Counted from the first letter of the stretch, positions 1 to 9,356 are shown. The stretch: 44,081 bases of DNA from Candidatus Kuenenia stuttgartensis (GCA_943329845.2 CALQFM020000031.1:1-44081); one strand, 5' to 3'. Notes: generated by a model not told the origin, from the sequence alone. Numbers and translations are program-made.

Positions 1-832
1 AGAAGTCCGAGACGATGAAGCCGCGCACGGTCAGCCGCTTGACCACGAACATGCCGGGCACGCCGCGGGGACCATGGGCGGGCGGCGTGCCGTCATAGGC
101 GGAGACCGCGCCGCAGCAGGCGATGCGGCCCATCAGGTTCATCTGGAACAGCACCGCCTCGAAGATGTCGCCGCCCACATTGTCGAAATAAACGTCGATG
201 CCGTCGGGGCAGGCGGCCTTCAGGCTCTTGTAGACCGGGCCGGCCTTGTAGTTCACCGCGGCGTCGAAACCCAGCTCGTCGGTCAGCCAGCGGCACTTCT
301 CGTCCGAGCCGGCGATGCCGACGACCCGGCAGCCGACGATCTTCGCGATCTGCCCGACGATGTTGCCCACCGCGCCGGCCGCCGCTGACACCACGACGGT
401 TTCGCCGGGCTTGGGCTGGCCGACGTCGAGCAGGCCGAAATAGGCGGTCAGGCCGGTGATGCCATAGACGCTCAGCAGATGCGGCAGCGGCTCCAGATGG
501 GGCTGTTTAATCAAATTCCTTCCGGGCCTTACGGCATATTTCTGCCAGCCGCAGTCACCAGATGCCAGGTCGCCCGGCTTGAAATCGGGGTGCCGCGATT
601 CGACCACTTCGGCGAGCGCGCCGCCCGCCATCACCGTGCCTTCCTCGATGGCGTCGCGGTAAGTGGCGCCCTGCATCCACGCCCGGTTGGCGGCGTCGAG
701 CGAAATGTACTTCGCCTTCAGCAGCACCTCGCCGTCGCCCGGCGTGGGGACCTCGCCCGTGCGCAGATGGAAGCAGTCCGCGGTCAACGGGCCGCTCGGG
801 ATGCGCGCGAGCATGAACTGGCGGTTGGTCAT
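1..832 (-). CDS. NADP-dependent MDR oxidoreductase, zinc-independent (3' end outside window)
   Basis: The frame reads without a stop from an ATG at 832 to the left edge, so the C-terminus is missing. The product starts MTNRQFMLAR and has a GroES-like N-terminal half, then the Rossmann signature AAAGAVGNIVGQIAK and the segment KCRWLTDELGFDAAVNYK, typical of the prostaglandin-reductase/CurA-like medium-chain reductases that reduce enones or enals with NADPH and bind no zinc. About 277 of an expected 335-345 residues are present. It lies 10 nt downstream of the acyl-CoA ligase gene and is the last visible gene of a minus-strand operon. It is clearly paralogous to the gene at 27319. Substrate unknown; family assignment is firm. 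Confidence 0.88.
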   Translation of the reverse strand, partial: MTNRQFMLARIPSGPLTADCFHLRTGEVPTPGDGEVLLKAKYISLDAANRAWMQGATYRDAIEEGTVMAGGALAEVVESRHPDFKPGDLASGDCGWQKYAVRPGRNLIKQPHLEPLPHLLSVYGITGLTAYFGLLDVGQPKPGETVVVSAAAGAVGNIVGQIAKIVGCRVVGIAGSDEKCRWLTDELGFDAAVNYKAGPVYKSLKAACPDGIDVYFDNVGGDIFEAVLFQMNLMGRIACCGAVSAYDGTPPAHGPRGVPGMFVVKRLTVRGFIVSDF

Positions 833-842
833 GGCGGTCCCT

Positions 843-2462
843 TCAGATGGTGGGCAGCTTGTAGTCCCTGAACCGCTCGCGCAGCGCCGTCTTCTGCACC
901 TTGCCGGTGGCGGTGTGCGGCAATTCCTCGACGAACACCACGTCGTCGGGCAGCCACCATTTGGCGACATGGCCGCTCAGGTAATCGATCAGCGCCCGCT
1001 TGTCGGGCGGGGCGCCCTTCGGCACCACCACCAGCAGCGGCCGTTCGTCCCATTTCGGGTGATAGGCACCGATCACCGCGGCTTCCGCGACGCCGGGGAA
1101 CCCCATGGCGGCGTTTTCCAGCTCGATGGAGCTGATCCATTCCCCGCCCGACTTGATGACGTCCTTGGCCCGGTCGGTGATCTGCATGTAGCCGCGCGCA
1201 TCGATGGTCGCCACGTCGCCGGTGTTGAACCAGCCCTCGGCGTCGATCGGGCTGTCGTCGCGCTTGAAATAGCCTGAGGTCACCCACGGCCCGCGCACTT
1301 GCAGATTGCCGAATGTCTTGCCGTCGCGGGGCAGCACCGTCCCCTCGTCGTCGACGATGCGCATCTGCACGCCGAATGCGCCGCGGCCCTGCTTGACCAG
1401 CACGTCGAGCTTCTTCTCCTCGGGCCAGTCGAGCATGTCGCGTTTCAGGGTGGCGAAGGTGCCCATCGGGCTCATCTCGGTCATGCCCCAGCCCTGGCGC
1501 ACCTGGATGCCCAGCTTGTGGAACCGCTCGATCATGCTGCGGGGCGGGGCGGTGCCGCCGACGCACACCCGGTTGAGCATGCCGATGCCCTTGTCCGAAT
1601 TCTCTACCTGGTTGAGGAAATCGAGCCAGATCGTTGGAACGGCAGCAGAATGTGTCACGCCTTCCTTGAGCATCAGCGCATGGATGGTGGCGCCGCTGAC
1701 GTCGCGTCCCGGCAGCACCAGCTTGGCGCCAACCGCCGCCGCGCAATAGGGAATGCCCCAGGAATTGGCGTGGAACATGGGCGCCACGGGCAGAATCACG
1801 TCCCAGGCGCTGAACGCATGGACGTCGGGCAGGGATGCCGCATAGGTGTGGATCACGGTCGACCGGTGTGCGTAGAGCACGCCCTTGGGATCGCCTGTCG
1901 TGCCCGACGTGTAGCAGAGCGACGACGCGGTATTCTCGTCGAACTGGGGCCAGGCGAGATCATCGTCCTCGGCGGCCAGTAGGTCCTCGTAGCACAGCAC
2001 ATTGGGCAGCGAGGTTCGCGGCATGTGGGCGGCGTCGGTCAGGATGATCACCGCCTCCACCGACGGCATCCGGCCTATCAGCCGCTCCACCAGCTCGACG
2101 AAGGTCAGGTCGACGAACAGGAACCGGTCCTCGGCATGATTGGCGATATAGGTGATCTGGTCGTCGAACAGCCGCGGGTTGATGGTGTGGCACACCGCGC
2201 CGATGCCCGGGATGGCATAGAACAGTTCGAAGTGGCGCCAGGTGTTCCAGGCCAGCGTACCGACCCTGTCGCCTGTCTCGACACCAAGTCTTTTCAGTGC
2301 CTTGGCGAGCTTTCTTGTCCGGTTGGCGCAGTCCGCGTAGGTGTAGCGGTGCTCGCCGCCCTCGATGGCGCACGAGACGATCTCCGTCTCGCCGTGGTTG
2401 AGCTCGGCGTGCTCGAGCAGCGACGAGATCAGCAGCGGGCGCTGCTGCATCAATCCGAGCAT
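843..2462 (-). CDS. AMP-forming acyl-CoA ligase (medium/long-chain, DmdB/AlkK-like)
   Basis: The 539-residue product has the ANL adenylation-enzyme core: the P-loop-like motif [13 protein letters not shown] near residue 188, the A5-type GWGMTEMSP, the [12 protein letters not shown] segment, and the C-terminal lysine motif [13 protein letters not shown]. The N-terminus ([20 protein letters not shown]) and length match ligases annotated as medium-chain fatty-acid or 3-methylmercaptopropionate-CoA ligases. It would activate a carboxylic acid to its CoA thioester in the cytoplasm. It sits 6 nt after the HpaB-fold gene and 10 nt before the MDR reductase, so the three probably act on one substrate. 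The exact acid cannot be read from sequence. Confidence 0.92.
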   Translation of the reverse strand: MLGLMQQRPLLISSLLEHAELNHGETEIVSCAIEGGEHRYTYADCANRTRKLAKALKRLGVETGDRVGTLAWNTWRHFELFYAIPGIGAVCHTINPRLFDDQITYIANHAEDRFLFVDLTFVELVERLIGRMPSVEAVIILTDAAHMPRTSLPNVLCYEDLLAAEDDDLAWPQFDENTASSLCYTSGTTGDPKGVLYAHRSTVIHTYAASLPDVHAFSAWDVILPVAPMFHANSWGIPYCAAAVGAKLVLPGRDVSGATIHALMLKEGVTHSAAVPTIWLDFLNQVENSDKGIGMLNRVCVGGTAPPRSMIERFHKLGIQVRQGWGMTEMSPMGTFATLKRDMLDWPEEKKLDVLVKQGRGAFGVQMRIVDDEGTVLPRDGKTFGNLQVRGPWVTSGYFKRDDSPIDAEGWFNTGDVATIDARGYMQITDRAKDVIKSGGEWISSIELENAAMGFPGVAEAAVIGAYHPKWDERPLLVVVPKGAPPDKRALIDYLSGHVAKWWLPDDVVFVEELPHTATGKVQKTALRERFRDYKLPTI

Positions 2463-2468
2463 GCGGCG

Positions 2469-3875
2469 CTACTCCGCGGCCTTGAGACCGGCGTGGCCGG
2501 CCTCTGCAAGCCCGGCGGCTTCGAGCGCCAAAGCCTTGGCCCGCTTCATGTTGTAGTGGTTGCGGGTGACGATGCGCTGGGCATAGAGGCCGCCGCCGGC
2601 CTGGATGGTCGACACCGCCTTGTAGCCGCCATAGGAATCCGCCGTCAGGTCGCGGATGGCGTGGAACAGCTTCGCGCGGTAGATGCCGTCGACCGACTGC
2701 TTGGTGCCGAGATATTTGCGCAGCAGATGGCCGGTGTCCGGATTGTCCAGGTCGCTCATGGACGGGACGGTCAAGATCGAACCGCCGCCGATGTCGTGCA
2801 GGTGGCGCACCATCAGGCTGTAATTGGCCGCGCCGTGATACTTGCCGGCATTGGTGAACAGTTCGTTGGGGAAGGCCGCCCCTTCCGAAGTGACCTCGCT
2901 GTGGGCGATGGCTGCTTCGAGGCACGCCCGGATCAGGGTCGCGTTGATGATCATCTCGGAGATCTTCTCCTTGATGTGGCCGACCTTCTCCAGTCCGTTC
3001 GCTTCGGCGATCAATTGAGCAAGGCCGACCAGCAGGTCGGCGCCGTCGACCAGCGAGGCAAGGCCGCCGAGGCGTTCCCACAATCCCAGGGAATGCGCGA
3101 AGACCGCCGCATAAGCGGTTTCACCATCGAGGAAAATGCGCTCGTTGGGCACGAACACATTGTCGAAGATCACGAAGCCCTCGGGGACGATGCGGTTGCT
3201 GGAGACGGGGAAGTCGCGCGGGTCGCGGTTGCGCGGCGCGGGCATGGTATTGACGATCTTCACGCCTGGCGCGTTGGCCGGCACCGCACAGGCGATAGCG
3301 TAATCCTCTTCGCCTTCATGCATCGCCTTGGTGGGGATCACCAGCAGCTCGTGGCTGGTCGAGGCGCAGGAAATATGCAGCTTGGCGCCGCGGATGACGA
3401 CGCCGTCCGGCCGCCGCTCGACCACATGCAGATAGGCGTCCGGATCATCCTGCTGGCCGGGCTTGCGCGAACGGTCGCCCTTGGCGTCGGTGATGCACTC
3501 GGTGATGCGCAGGTCGTTGTCCTGGACGTGCTTCACGAACCAGTTGATGGCATCGACCGCCTGTGGCCGCGCCGTCTTGACCCGGTCGGCGGCGGTCAGC
3601 AGGGTCATGATCGAGGCGTAGGTGACATGGGTGAGCAGGTCGACCTCGTGGTGCTGCTCGACCTTGCTGCGCAACTCGTCGGCCGATCCGGGCACGGTCA
3701 TGTAGTCGCTTACGGCGCCGGGCTCGGGCTTGTAGAAGCGGTCGTAATCCGCAGCCACGTCCTCGATCGATTTTGCGAACAGGGGATGGGCCATGAGATC
3801 GTCGATCCGTTCGCCCTCGAAATAGGTCGCGCGCCCGTCGTGCAGCGACGCCTTGTACTGCTCGCCCGTCATCAT
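2469..3875 (-). CDS. 4-hydroxyphenylacetate 3-hydroxylase (HpaB)/4-hydroxybutyryl-CoA dehydratase-fold flavoprotein
   Basis: The 468-residue product shows the HpaB-superfamily signatures ITDAKGDRS (about 128-136), DPDAYLHVVERRPDGVVIRGAK and HELLVIPTKAM, all more like the AbfD (4-hydroxybutyryl-CoA dehydratase) branch than true HpaB hydroxylases. AbfD holds a [4Fe-4S] cluster on three cysteines and a histidine. Here no cysteine occurs before residue 127, and the region aligned with the last cysteine ligand (AHSLGLWERLGGLAS) has none, so the cluster is probably absent. It is then either a flavin monooxygenase or a variant acyl-CoA dehydratase/isomerase. It is the first gene of the operon with the ligase and the MDR reductase. 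Two adjacent ATGs begin the frame. Confidence 0.82.
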   Translation of the reverse strand: MMTGEQYKASLHDGRATYFEGERIDDLMAHPLFAKSIEDVAADYDRFYKPEPGAVSDYMTVPGSADELRSKVEQHHEVDLLTHVTYASIMTLLTAADRVKTARPQAVDAINWFVKHVQDNDLRITECITDAKGDRSRKPGQQDDPDAYLHVVERRPDGVVIRGAKLHISCASTSHELLVIPTKAMHEGEEDYAIACAVPANAPGVKIVNTMPAPRNRDPRDFPVSSNRIVPEGFVIFDNVFVPNERIFLDGETAYAAVFAHSLGLWERLGGLASLVDGADLLVGLAQLIAEANGLEKVGHIKEKISEMIINATLIRACLEAAIAHSEVTSEGAAFPNELFTNAGKYHGAANYSLMVRHLHDIGGGSILTVPSMSDLDNPDTGHLLRKYLGTKQSVDGIYRAKLFHAIRDLTADSYGGYKAVSTIQAGGGLYAQRIVTRNHYNMKRAKALALEAAGLAEAGHAGLKAAE

Positions 3876-3991
3876 GGCTCAGGTCTCCCGTTTCCCCGCA
3901 TGAGCGGTGAACGGTGGCAGGACTTCAGGCGGCTGTCCAGCGGCGCCATCCTTTGCTAGCTTCCCGTGGGGTTCGGAAAAGAGGTAACAGG

Positions 3992-4204
3992 ATGCCCAAG
4001 CTGTTCTGGATCGGCGTCGCGATCCTGGTGCTCGGCACCGGGCCGCTCGTCGGGGTCATGCTCGGCGCGATGCTGGGGCTGACCGACGACCCGAATTCCA
4101 ATCCGGTCGGCTTCGGCCTCCTGGCGGGCATCACCTTCTGGCCGGGCATCGCCATGACGGCGATCGGCATCCTGCAGGCGGTGAGGCGCGGCGCCGGCAA
4201 GTGA
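3992..4204 (+). CDS. Small membrane protein, unknown function
   Basis: A 70-residue frame starts MPKLFWIGVAILVLG, preceded by a good ribosome-binding site (gaggtaacagg). It contains two hydrophobic segments (about residues 4-30 and 42-62) separated by a short polar loop DDPNSNP, and ends in a basic tail RRGAGK. It is probably an inner-membrane protein. It lies divergent from the HpaB-fold gene and upstream of ispH, with a promoter in between, so it is likely monocistronic. An upstream in-frame start at 3914 lacks a ribosome-binding site. No family is recognised. Confidence 0.6.
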   Translation: MPKLFWIGVAILVLGTGPLVGVMLGAMLGLTDDPNSNPVGFGLLAGITFWPGIAMTAIGILQAVRRGAGK

Positions 4205-4232
4205 CGGCTTTCGAGTCGATCATGCGTATTGG

Positions 4233-4261
4233 TTGCAGCGCAACAGCATGAAATCTACTAT
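4233..4261 (+). promoter_or_regulatory. Putative sigma70-type promoter for ispH-hpnH
   Basis: TTGCAG and TACTAT are separated by 17 nt, about 78 nt before the ispH start, in a 134-nt gap that is locally AT-richer than the surrounding genes. Prediction from sequence only. Confidence 0.45.
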
Positions 4262-4338
4262 ATAGACCACACGAAACGGCCCAGCCGGGCGTCGGAAGCG
4301 GCGGGCTCACCAGGAAACGTCCCGGGAGAAGCGGACGC

Positions 4339-5280
4339 ATGAAGATACTTCTGGCGCAACCCCGCGGCTTCTGTGCCGGTGTGGAGCGCGCAATCGATAT
4401 CGTCGAACGGGCCCTGATCAAATACGGCCCGCCAGTCTATGTCCGTCACGAGATCGTCCACAACAAGCGGGTTGTCGAGGACCTGCGCGCCAAGGGCGCC
4501 GTCTTCGTCGACGAGCTCGACGAGGTGCCGGCCGGCGCCATCACCATCTTCTCCGCCCACGGCGTCGCCAAGGTGGTGCAGAAGGATGCGGACGACCGCG
4601 GCCTCGAGGTGATCGACGCCACCTGTCCGCTGGTCGCCAAGGTGCATATGGAAGGCCAGCGCTATGCCGGCAACGGCCATGAGGTCATCCTGATCGGCCA
4701 TCACGGCCATCCGGAAGTCATCGGCACGCTGGGGCAGATCGACGGGCCTGCGCACCTGGTGGGCAGCGTGACCGAGGTCAGCCAACTCGATGTCGCGGAT
4801 CCGACAAAGCTCGCCTATGTCACGCAGACGACGCTGTCCGTGGACGACACCCGCGACATCATCGCCGCCCTGAAGCAGCGCTATCCCGCGATCAAGGGGC
4901 CGGACGTGCGCGACATCTGTTACGCCACCCAGAACCGCCAGGAAGCGGTGCGCCACCTGGTCGATCGCTGCGACGTGCTGCTGGTCGTCGGCGCGCAGAA
5001 CAGCTCCAATTCCAACCGGCTGCGCGAGATCGGCGCCGAGATGAACATTCCGTCCTACCTGATCGACGACGCGACCTGCCTCGATCCGGCGTGGCTGGAA
5101 GGCAAGGCCGTGATCGGCATCACCGCCGGCGCTTCGGCGCCGGAGGAGCTGGTCAGGGAACTGATTGCGCGTCTTCGCGAACTGGGGGCGGAAGGCGTGG
5201 AGATGCTCGACGGACTGATCGAGAACGTGCAGTTCAAGCTGCCGTCGCAGGTCCGCAATGTACAGCGGCCGGCCGCCTGA
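4339..5280 (+). CDS. ispH: 4-hydroxy-3-methylbut-2-enyl diphosphate reductase IspH
   Basis: IspH catalyses the last step of the MEP pathway, reducing HMBPP to IPP and DMAPP with a [4Fe-4S] cluster. The 313-residue product has the diagnostic N-terminus with GFCAGV (Cys12), the second ligand in DATCPLV (about residue 98), the third at CYATQNRQ (about 193), the SSNSNRL substrate-binding motif, and conserved histidines in VRHEIVHN and IGHHGHPEV. Length is normal. It lies 38 nt upstream of hpnH on the same strand, so C5 precursor supply is coupled to hopanoid extension. The ATG at 4339 gives the expected N-terminus. Confidence 0.98.
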   Translation: MKILLAQPRGFCAGVERAIDIVERALIKYGPPVYVRHEIVHNKRVVEDLRAKGAVFVDELDEVPAGAITIFSAHGVAKVVQKDADDRGLEVIDATCPLVAKVHMEGQRYAGNGHEVILIGHHGHPEVIGTLGQIDGPAHLVGSVTEVSQLDVADPTKLAYVTQTTLSVDDTRDIIAALKQRYPAIKGPDVRDICYATQNRQEAVRHLVDRCDVLLVVGAQNSSNSNRLREIGAEMNIPSYLIDDATCLDPAWLEGKAVIGITAGASAPEELVRELIARLRELGAEGVEMLDGLIENVQFKLPSQVRNVQRPAA

Positions 5281-5318
5281 AAGCGGACCGACCGAAGACC
5301 TTTTGAAAGGATAAAGCC

Positions 5319-6470
5319 TTGGCTGTCCCTCTGATCCAGCAAGTGCGTGTTGCCAGCTACATCATGAAGCAGAAGCTGAAGGGCAATAAGCGCTATCCGC
5401 TGGTGCTGATGCTCGAGCCGTTGTTCCGCTGCAACCTGGCGTGCTCCGGCTGCGGCAAGATCGACTATCCCGACGCGATCCTGAACAAGCGCCTGTCGGT
5501 CGAGGAATGCCTGCAGGCCGTCGACGAGTGCGGCGCGCCCATGGTGTCGATTCCGGGCGGCGAGCCGCTGCTCCACAAGGAGATCGACAAGATCGTCGAG
5601 GGCATCATCGCCCGCAAGAAGTTCGTCTATCTGTGCACCAATGCGCTGCTGCTCAAGAAGAAGATGGACCTGTTCACGCCGTCGCCCTACCTGACCTTCT
5701 CGGTTCACCTGGACGGCCTGAAGGAGGAGCACGACAAGTCCGTGTCCCAGGAAGGCGTGTTCGAGCGCGCCGTCGAGGCGATCCAGCAGGCGGTGAAGCG
5801 CGGCTTCCGCGTCACCGTCAACTGCACCCTGTTCAATAACGCCGAGCCCGAGCGTGTCGCCGACTTCTTCGACTACGTGAAGACGCTGGGCGTCGAGGGC
5901 GTGACCGTCTCGCCGGGCTATGCCTATGAGCGCGCACCGACGCAGGATCACTTCCTGAACCGCCTCGACACCAAGGAGCTGTTCCGCAAGGTGTTCCGTC
6001 TCGGCGACAAGCGCGGCAGCAACTGGGTGTTCAACCAGTCCACCCTGTACCTGGACTTCCTGGCCGGCAACCAGACCTACGAATGCACGCCCTGGGGCAG
6101 CCCGGCGCGCAACGTGTTTGGCTGGCAGAAGCCGTGCTACCTGGTCGGCGAGGGCTATACCTCGACCTTCAAGGAGCTGATGGAAACCACCGATTGGGAC
6201 ACCTACGGCACCGGTAAGTATGAGAAGTGCGCCAACTGCATGGTCCATTGCGGCTACGAGCCGACGGCCGTCACCGACACGGTGTCGAACCCGCTGAAGG
6301 CGCTGAAGGTGTTCATGAAGGGCGTCTCGACCGAAGCGCCGATGGCGCCGGATATTCCGCTGCACAACCAGCGTCCGGCGACCTACGTGTTCGAGAAGCA
6401 GGTCACCAACTTCATGCACGACATACATGAAGAAAAGCCGCGGAACCCCGAGAAGAGCAAGGTTGCGTAA
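5319..6470 (+). CDS. hpnH: Adenosyl-hopene transferase HpnH (radical SAM)
   Basis: HpnH attaches the 5'-deoxyadenosyl radical from SAM to diploptene, giving adenosylhopane, the first step of C35 side-chain formation. The 383-residue product has the radical SAM motif CNLACSGC (Cys38, Cys42, Cys45), the MVSIPGGEPLLH motif, and a cysteine-rich C-terminal region (YEKCANCMVHCGYEP). The start is a TTG: the conserved family N-terminus MAVPLIQQVRVASY begins there, gaaagga lies upstream, and the next ATG (about residue 16) would remove conserved residues. It follows ispH by 38 nt and converges on hpnG, whose product acts on the HpnH product. Confidence 0.97.
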   Translation: MAVPLIQQVRVASYIMKQKLKGNKRYPLVLMLEPLFRCNLACSGCGKIDYPDAILNKRLSVEECLQAVDECGAPMVSIPGGEPLLHKEIDKIVEGIIARKKFVYLCTNALLLKKKMDLFTPSPYLTFSVHLDGLKEEHDKSVSQEGVFERAVEAIQQAVKRGFRVTVNCTLFNNAEPERVADFFDYVKTLGVEGVTVSPGYAYERAPTQDHFLNRLDTKELFRKVFRLGDKRGSNWVFNQSTLYLDFLAGNQTYECTPWGSPARNVFGWQKPCYLVGEGYTSTFKELMETTDWDTYGTGKYEKCANCMVHCGYEPTAVTDTVSNPLKALKVFMKGVSTEAPMAPDIPLHNQRPATYVFEKQVTNFMHDIHEEKPRNPEKSKVA

Positions 6471-6558
6471 CGTCTTGCGCGCCGCGCCAAACCTACAGGA
6501 AGAAGTGGCGCGGCGTTCCCAGAAGGGCGAGGTTGCGCAGGGTCCTGCGCGCCGCGCC
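6451..6558. repeat. Imperfect direct repeat, 38-nt copies offset by 70 nt
   Basis: Positions 6451-6488 and 6521-6558 match at 32 of 38 bases, both ending in tgcgcgccgcgcc. The first copy spans the last codons and stop of hpnH; the second lies antisense in the 3' end of hpnG. It looks like a small local duplication at the convergent junction. Confidence 0.6.
6480..6515. terminator. Possible bidirectional terminator hairpin between hpnH and hpnG
   Basis: A perfect 10-bp inverted repeat, CGCCGCGCCA and TGGCGCGGCG, encloses a 16-nt loop between the convergent 3' ends of hpnH and hpnG. No clear T tract follows on either side, so function as an intrinsic terminator is uncertain. Confidence 0.35.
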
Positions 6559-7191
6559 GGTCTGAAGGCCTAGCCGGACCATATCCGCCAGTTCCCATGG
6601 GTGGAGCGCCAGGGCCGTCAGCGCCCGCGCGGTGCTGACGCTGCCATCCGCGTTCGTGGCTTCCAGCGCCGATGACGGCAGCATGCGGGTGGCGCCATCG
6701 GCCACAACGCGCAGGGTCAGGAAGGGCGCACCCCGGTCGCGCGCGATTTCGCCCACGCCGAAGCTTTCCATGTCCACGCCCAGCGCCTTGGTCTGGATAT
6801 GCAGCGACCGTTTGTCACCGGGCGAAACCGCCGGCGGGTCGCTGTGCGCCAGGTTGCCGGTCTGGGTCGGAAACGCAGACTGGCCCAGCGCCTGCGTCAT
6901 CCGCGCCATCCATGCCTTGTCCGTCTCGACGGTGTCGCTCCAGTTGATCACCTGGCCGGCGATCAGCAGGGTTCCCGACTTCACTCCCTCGATCAGCGCG
7001 CCCGCGATCCCGAAACTCAGCAGCGCCTCGCTGCCTTCGTCCAGTAGCCGGGTCGCGGTGCGCCTGGCCGCCATGTAGCTCGGGCCCGCGCAGGCGACGA
7101 TGATGGTGTCCGGCGCGCCGGCCTTGGTCAGTTCGGCCCTGATGATGTCGGCCTCGAACTGCATGCCGGTGACGATTCCCAGCCGGGTCAT
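6493..7191 (-). CDS. hpnG: Hopanoid-associated phosphorylase HpnG (adenosylhopane nucleosidase)
   Basis: HpnG removes adenine from adenosylhopane to give ribosylhopane (or its phosphate). The 232-residue product has a nucleoside-phosphorylase/MTAN-type fold, visible in LSFGIAGAL, the substrate motif LGVDMESFGVGEIA, and RVVADGATRMLP near the catalytic acid position. The chosen ATG at 7191 forms an ATGA overlap with the hpnE stop, so translation is probably coupled. Longer frames upstream only run into hpnE out of frame. The last codons lie in a duplicated segment (6521-6558). It is the final gene of the dxs-hpnD-hpnE-hpnG operon. Confidence 0.93.
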   Translation of the reverse strand: MTRLGIVTGMQFEADIIRAELTKAGAPDTIIVACAGPSYMAARRTATRLLDEGSEALLSFGIAGALIEGVKSGTLLIAGQVINWSDTVETDKAWMARMTQALGQSAFPTQTGNLAHSDPPAVSPGDKRSLHIQTKALGVDMESFGVGEIARDRGAPFLTLRVVADGATRMLPSSALEATNADGSVSTARALTALALHPWELADMVRLGLQTGAARRTLRNLALLGTPRHFFL

Positions 7192-8456
7192 GCCTTCCGT
7201 CCTTTCTGGGGCTTCCATGCCAGCCCGGCGGCGGTTCTGCCGGACCGGATCGCCCCCTCGATGGTGGCAGGCAGGCCGGTGTTCGTCCAGTCGCCCGCGA
7301 GCAGCAGGTTGGCCAGGTTGGTCACAGGGCCAGGCCGTTTGGCGACAGTCGCCGGATCCTGGGCGAAGGTGGCGCGCTTTTCCTTCACCACGCGGAATGG
7401 CGGTACCGGTCCGTGGACGCCCAGCGCGACCTGTACGTCGGCCCAGCAACGGGCGGCGATGTCAGCGGCGTCGAGCTGGGCCTCTTCTCGCGCGGCGCTG
7501 ATGGTGATGGAGACGATGTCGTCGCGCACGAAGATCCACTGCGCGAAGCCGCCAACCACGCCCATCAGCTCGACGGCGCCGTCGCCCATCGGCGCCCGGG
7601 GCAGGCGGAAATGGACGTTGACGATGGGCTCGCCCGCCGCCGGCACCTGCAGGTCGGGCAGCAGCGAGGCCGCGTCCCAGGGCGGCACGGCGAGGATGAT
7701 GTTGTCGCCGTCTTCCAGGGTGACCGATTCGTCGCCGATGGCGAAGCCCGTGGCCTTGCCGTTCTCCGCCGACAGCGTCTGCACCCGCTCGCCGAAGCGG
7801 ATATCGACCCCGCGAGATTCCAGGATATCGATAGCCGGATCGATGAAGGACTCCGCCAGGCTGACCTTGGCGATCAGCGGCCGGCAGGCGGCCGAGCCAC
7901 GCGCGAAGGTCTCCAGCAGGACCGGCTTCATCAGCACGGCGGCGGCCTGGTCAGGCTTGGCGTTGATCGCCGCGATGATCAGCGGCTCCCACAGGCCGCG
8001 GTAGAGCGCGCCCTTCGCGGGCATCACATCGGCCACCGTCTGGCGCGCGCCCGCCGCCAGCAGCTTCAGCGCAGGCAGGAAGGACAGGAACGACGAGCGC
8101 GGCACCCGGCGCCACGGCGCGAACACCCAGAACGGGATTGGCCCCCAGTTGGGCCGCACGGTCCAGCGCTTGCCGTTCGCCACGTCGATGAAGGGGAAGG
8201 CGGCGCCCTTCGGGCCGGCCATCCGGTGTCGGGTGCCGACCTCATCGAGAAATTTCATGGCGGCCTTGTTGCCGCTCATCACCAGGTGGTTGCCGTTGTC
8301 GATGACGCAGTCCAGCGCCGGGTCGTGGAACGAGCGGCAGCGTCCGCCAGCGCGCTTGGTCGCTTCGATCAGCGTCACGTACCGGCCGTTTCGCGACAGG
8401 GTAAGGGCGGCACTCAGGCCGGCAAGGCCCGCGCCGATGACGTAGGTCCGGGCCAT
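7188..8456 (-). CDS. hpnE: Hydroxysqualene dehydroxylase HpnE (FAD-dependent)
   Basis: HpnE reduces hydroxysqualene to squalene, the last of the three HpnC-HpnD-HpnE steps. The 422-residue product belongs to the phytoene-desaturase-like FAD amine-oxidase superfamily. It starts with the dinucleotide-binding motif VIGAGLAGLSAAL, has the following acidic position in TLIEATKRAGGRCRS, and ends with the family signature LLLAGDWTNTGLPATIEGAIRSG. It starts 4 nt after the hpnD stop and overlaps hpnG by 4 nt, an arrangement implying co-translation. Length is normal for the family. Confidence 0.95.
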   Translation of the reverse strand: MARTYVIGAGLAGLSAALTLSRNGRYVTLIEATKRAGGRCRSFHDPALDCVIDNGNHLVMSGNKAAMKFLDEVGTRHRMAGPKGAAFPFIDVANGKRWTVRPNWGPIPFWVFAPWRRVPRSSFLSFLPALKLLAAGARQTVADVMPAKGALYRGLWEPLIIAAINAKPDQAAAVLMKPVLLETFARGSAACRPLIAKVSLAESFIDPAIDILESRGVDIRFGERVQTLSAENGKATGFAIGDESVTLEDGDNIILAVPPWDAASLLPDLQVPAAGEPIVNVHFRLPRAPMGDGAVELMGVVGGFAQWIFVRDDIVSITISAAREEAQLDAADIAARCWADVQVALGVHGPVPPFRVVKEKRATFAQDPATVAKRPGPVTNLANLLLAGDWTNTGLPATIEGAIRSGRTAAGLAWKPQKGRKA

Positions 8457-8460
8457 GGGA

Positions 8461-9342
8461 TCAGAACAGGCCGTAGCGCACGGCGATCCAGAGTTTTTCC
8501 AGCTTGGAAACGCCGTTGCGGGGGCTGTTGGGCAGGTACTTCCAGTCCTCTTCCAGCAGCCGGTCGAGGGTCTTGCGATAGACCATCATCATGATGATCG
8601 CCGGGCGCATGGCCTTGCGCGAGCATCGGGCGATGGCTTCCTCCGCCAGCCGGAATTCCTCTTCGGCCCGTATGGCCAGCGCCCTGCAGCTCTCGCGCAG
8701 CCGTGGATCGCCGATCACCACGCTGGGATCGGCCCACTCGATGCTGGCCAGCGCCAGCAATTCGCGCGGCAGGTAGAGCCGGCCCATGGCCGCGTCCTCC
8801 TCGATGTCGCGCAGGATGTTGGTCAGCTGCAGCGCCAGGCCGAGATGGTCGGCGACGGCCTGTCCCGCCGGCCCGGGCTCGCCGAAGATGCACACGCACA
8901 GGCGGCCTACCGCGCAGGCGACCCGGTCGCAATAGAGAATCAGGTCTTCCATCGACGGGGCGCGGATCGGGCCGATGCCGTCCATCTCCATGCCGTCGAT
9001 CAAGGCGATGAAGTCCTTCTTCTGGAGATGGTAGGCATCGATGGCGGGCGCGATCACGCGGGTGATCGGATGGCCGGGCGAGCCTTCGTAAAGCGCCTCG
9101 ATCTCGGCGCGCCACGCCTCCAGGCCGGCGCGCTTCACGTCGTCCGGGTCGTCGCCGTCGGCGATGTCGTCGACTTCCCGGGCAAAGGCGTATACGGCGA
9201 AGATGGCGTCCCGCTTCTCGGGCGGCAGGAACCGCATCGCCCAGTAGAACGACGAGCCTGCGGCCGTCACGGTTTCGCGCACCCGCGCGAAATCCGCTGC
9301 GGAAGGCAATGTATGGGATGATGTCTGTTGAGCGAGCGCCAC
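8461..9342 (-). CDS. hpnD: Presqualene diphosphate synthase HpnD
   Basis: HpnD condenses two farnesyl diphosphates to presqualene diphosphate. The product shows both aspartate-rich motifs of the squalene/phytoene synthase family, AREVDDIADGDD and NILRDIEEDAAMGRLYLP, plus DGMEMDG. I chose a GTG at 9342, giving 293 residues beginning VALAQQTSS, which fits the usual length. The open frame continues upstream inside dxs, but that extension has no similarity to the family. The start lies 14 nt after the dxs stop; no strong Shine-Dalgarno is visible there, so the exact start is uncertain. Confidence 0.93.
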   Translation of the reverse strand: MALAQQTSSHTLPSAADFARVRETVTAAGSSFYWAMRFLPPEKRDAIFAVYAFAREVDDIADGDDPDDVKRAGLEAWRAEIEALYEGSPGHPITRVIAPAIDAYHLQKKDFIALIDGMEMDGIGPIRAPSMEDLILYCDRVACAVGRLCVCIFGEPGPAGQAVADHLGLALQLTNILRDIEEDAAMGRLYLPRELLALASIEWADPSVVIGDPRLRESCRALAIRAEEEFRLAEEAIARCSRKAMRPAIIMMMVYRKTLDRLLEEDWKYLPNSPRNGVSKLEKLWIAVRYGLF

Positions 9343-9356
9343 GTCGGTACCAGGGA

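Noticed and set aside
2025-3959. Long plus-strand open frame of 644 codons opposite the HpaB-fold gene
   Set aside because: It is antisense to two well-supported genes, has no family motifs, and is the usual GC-rich shadow frame.
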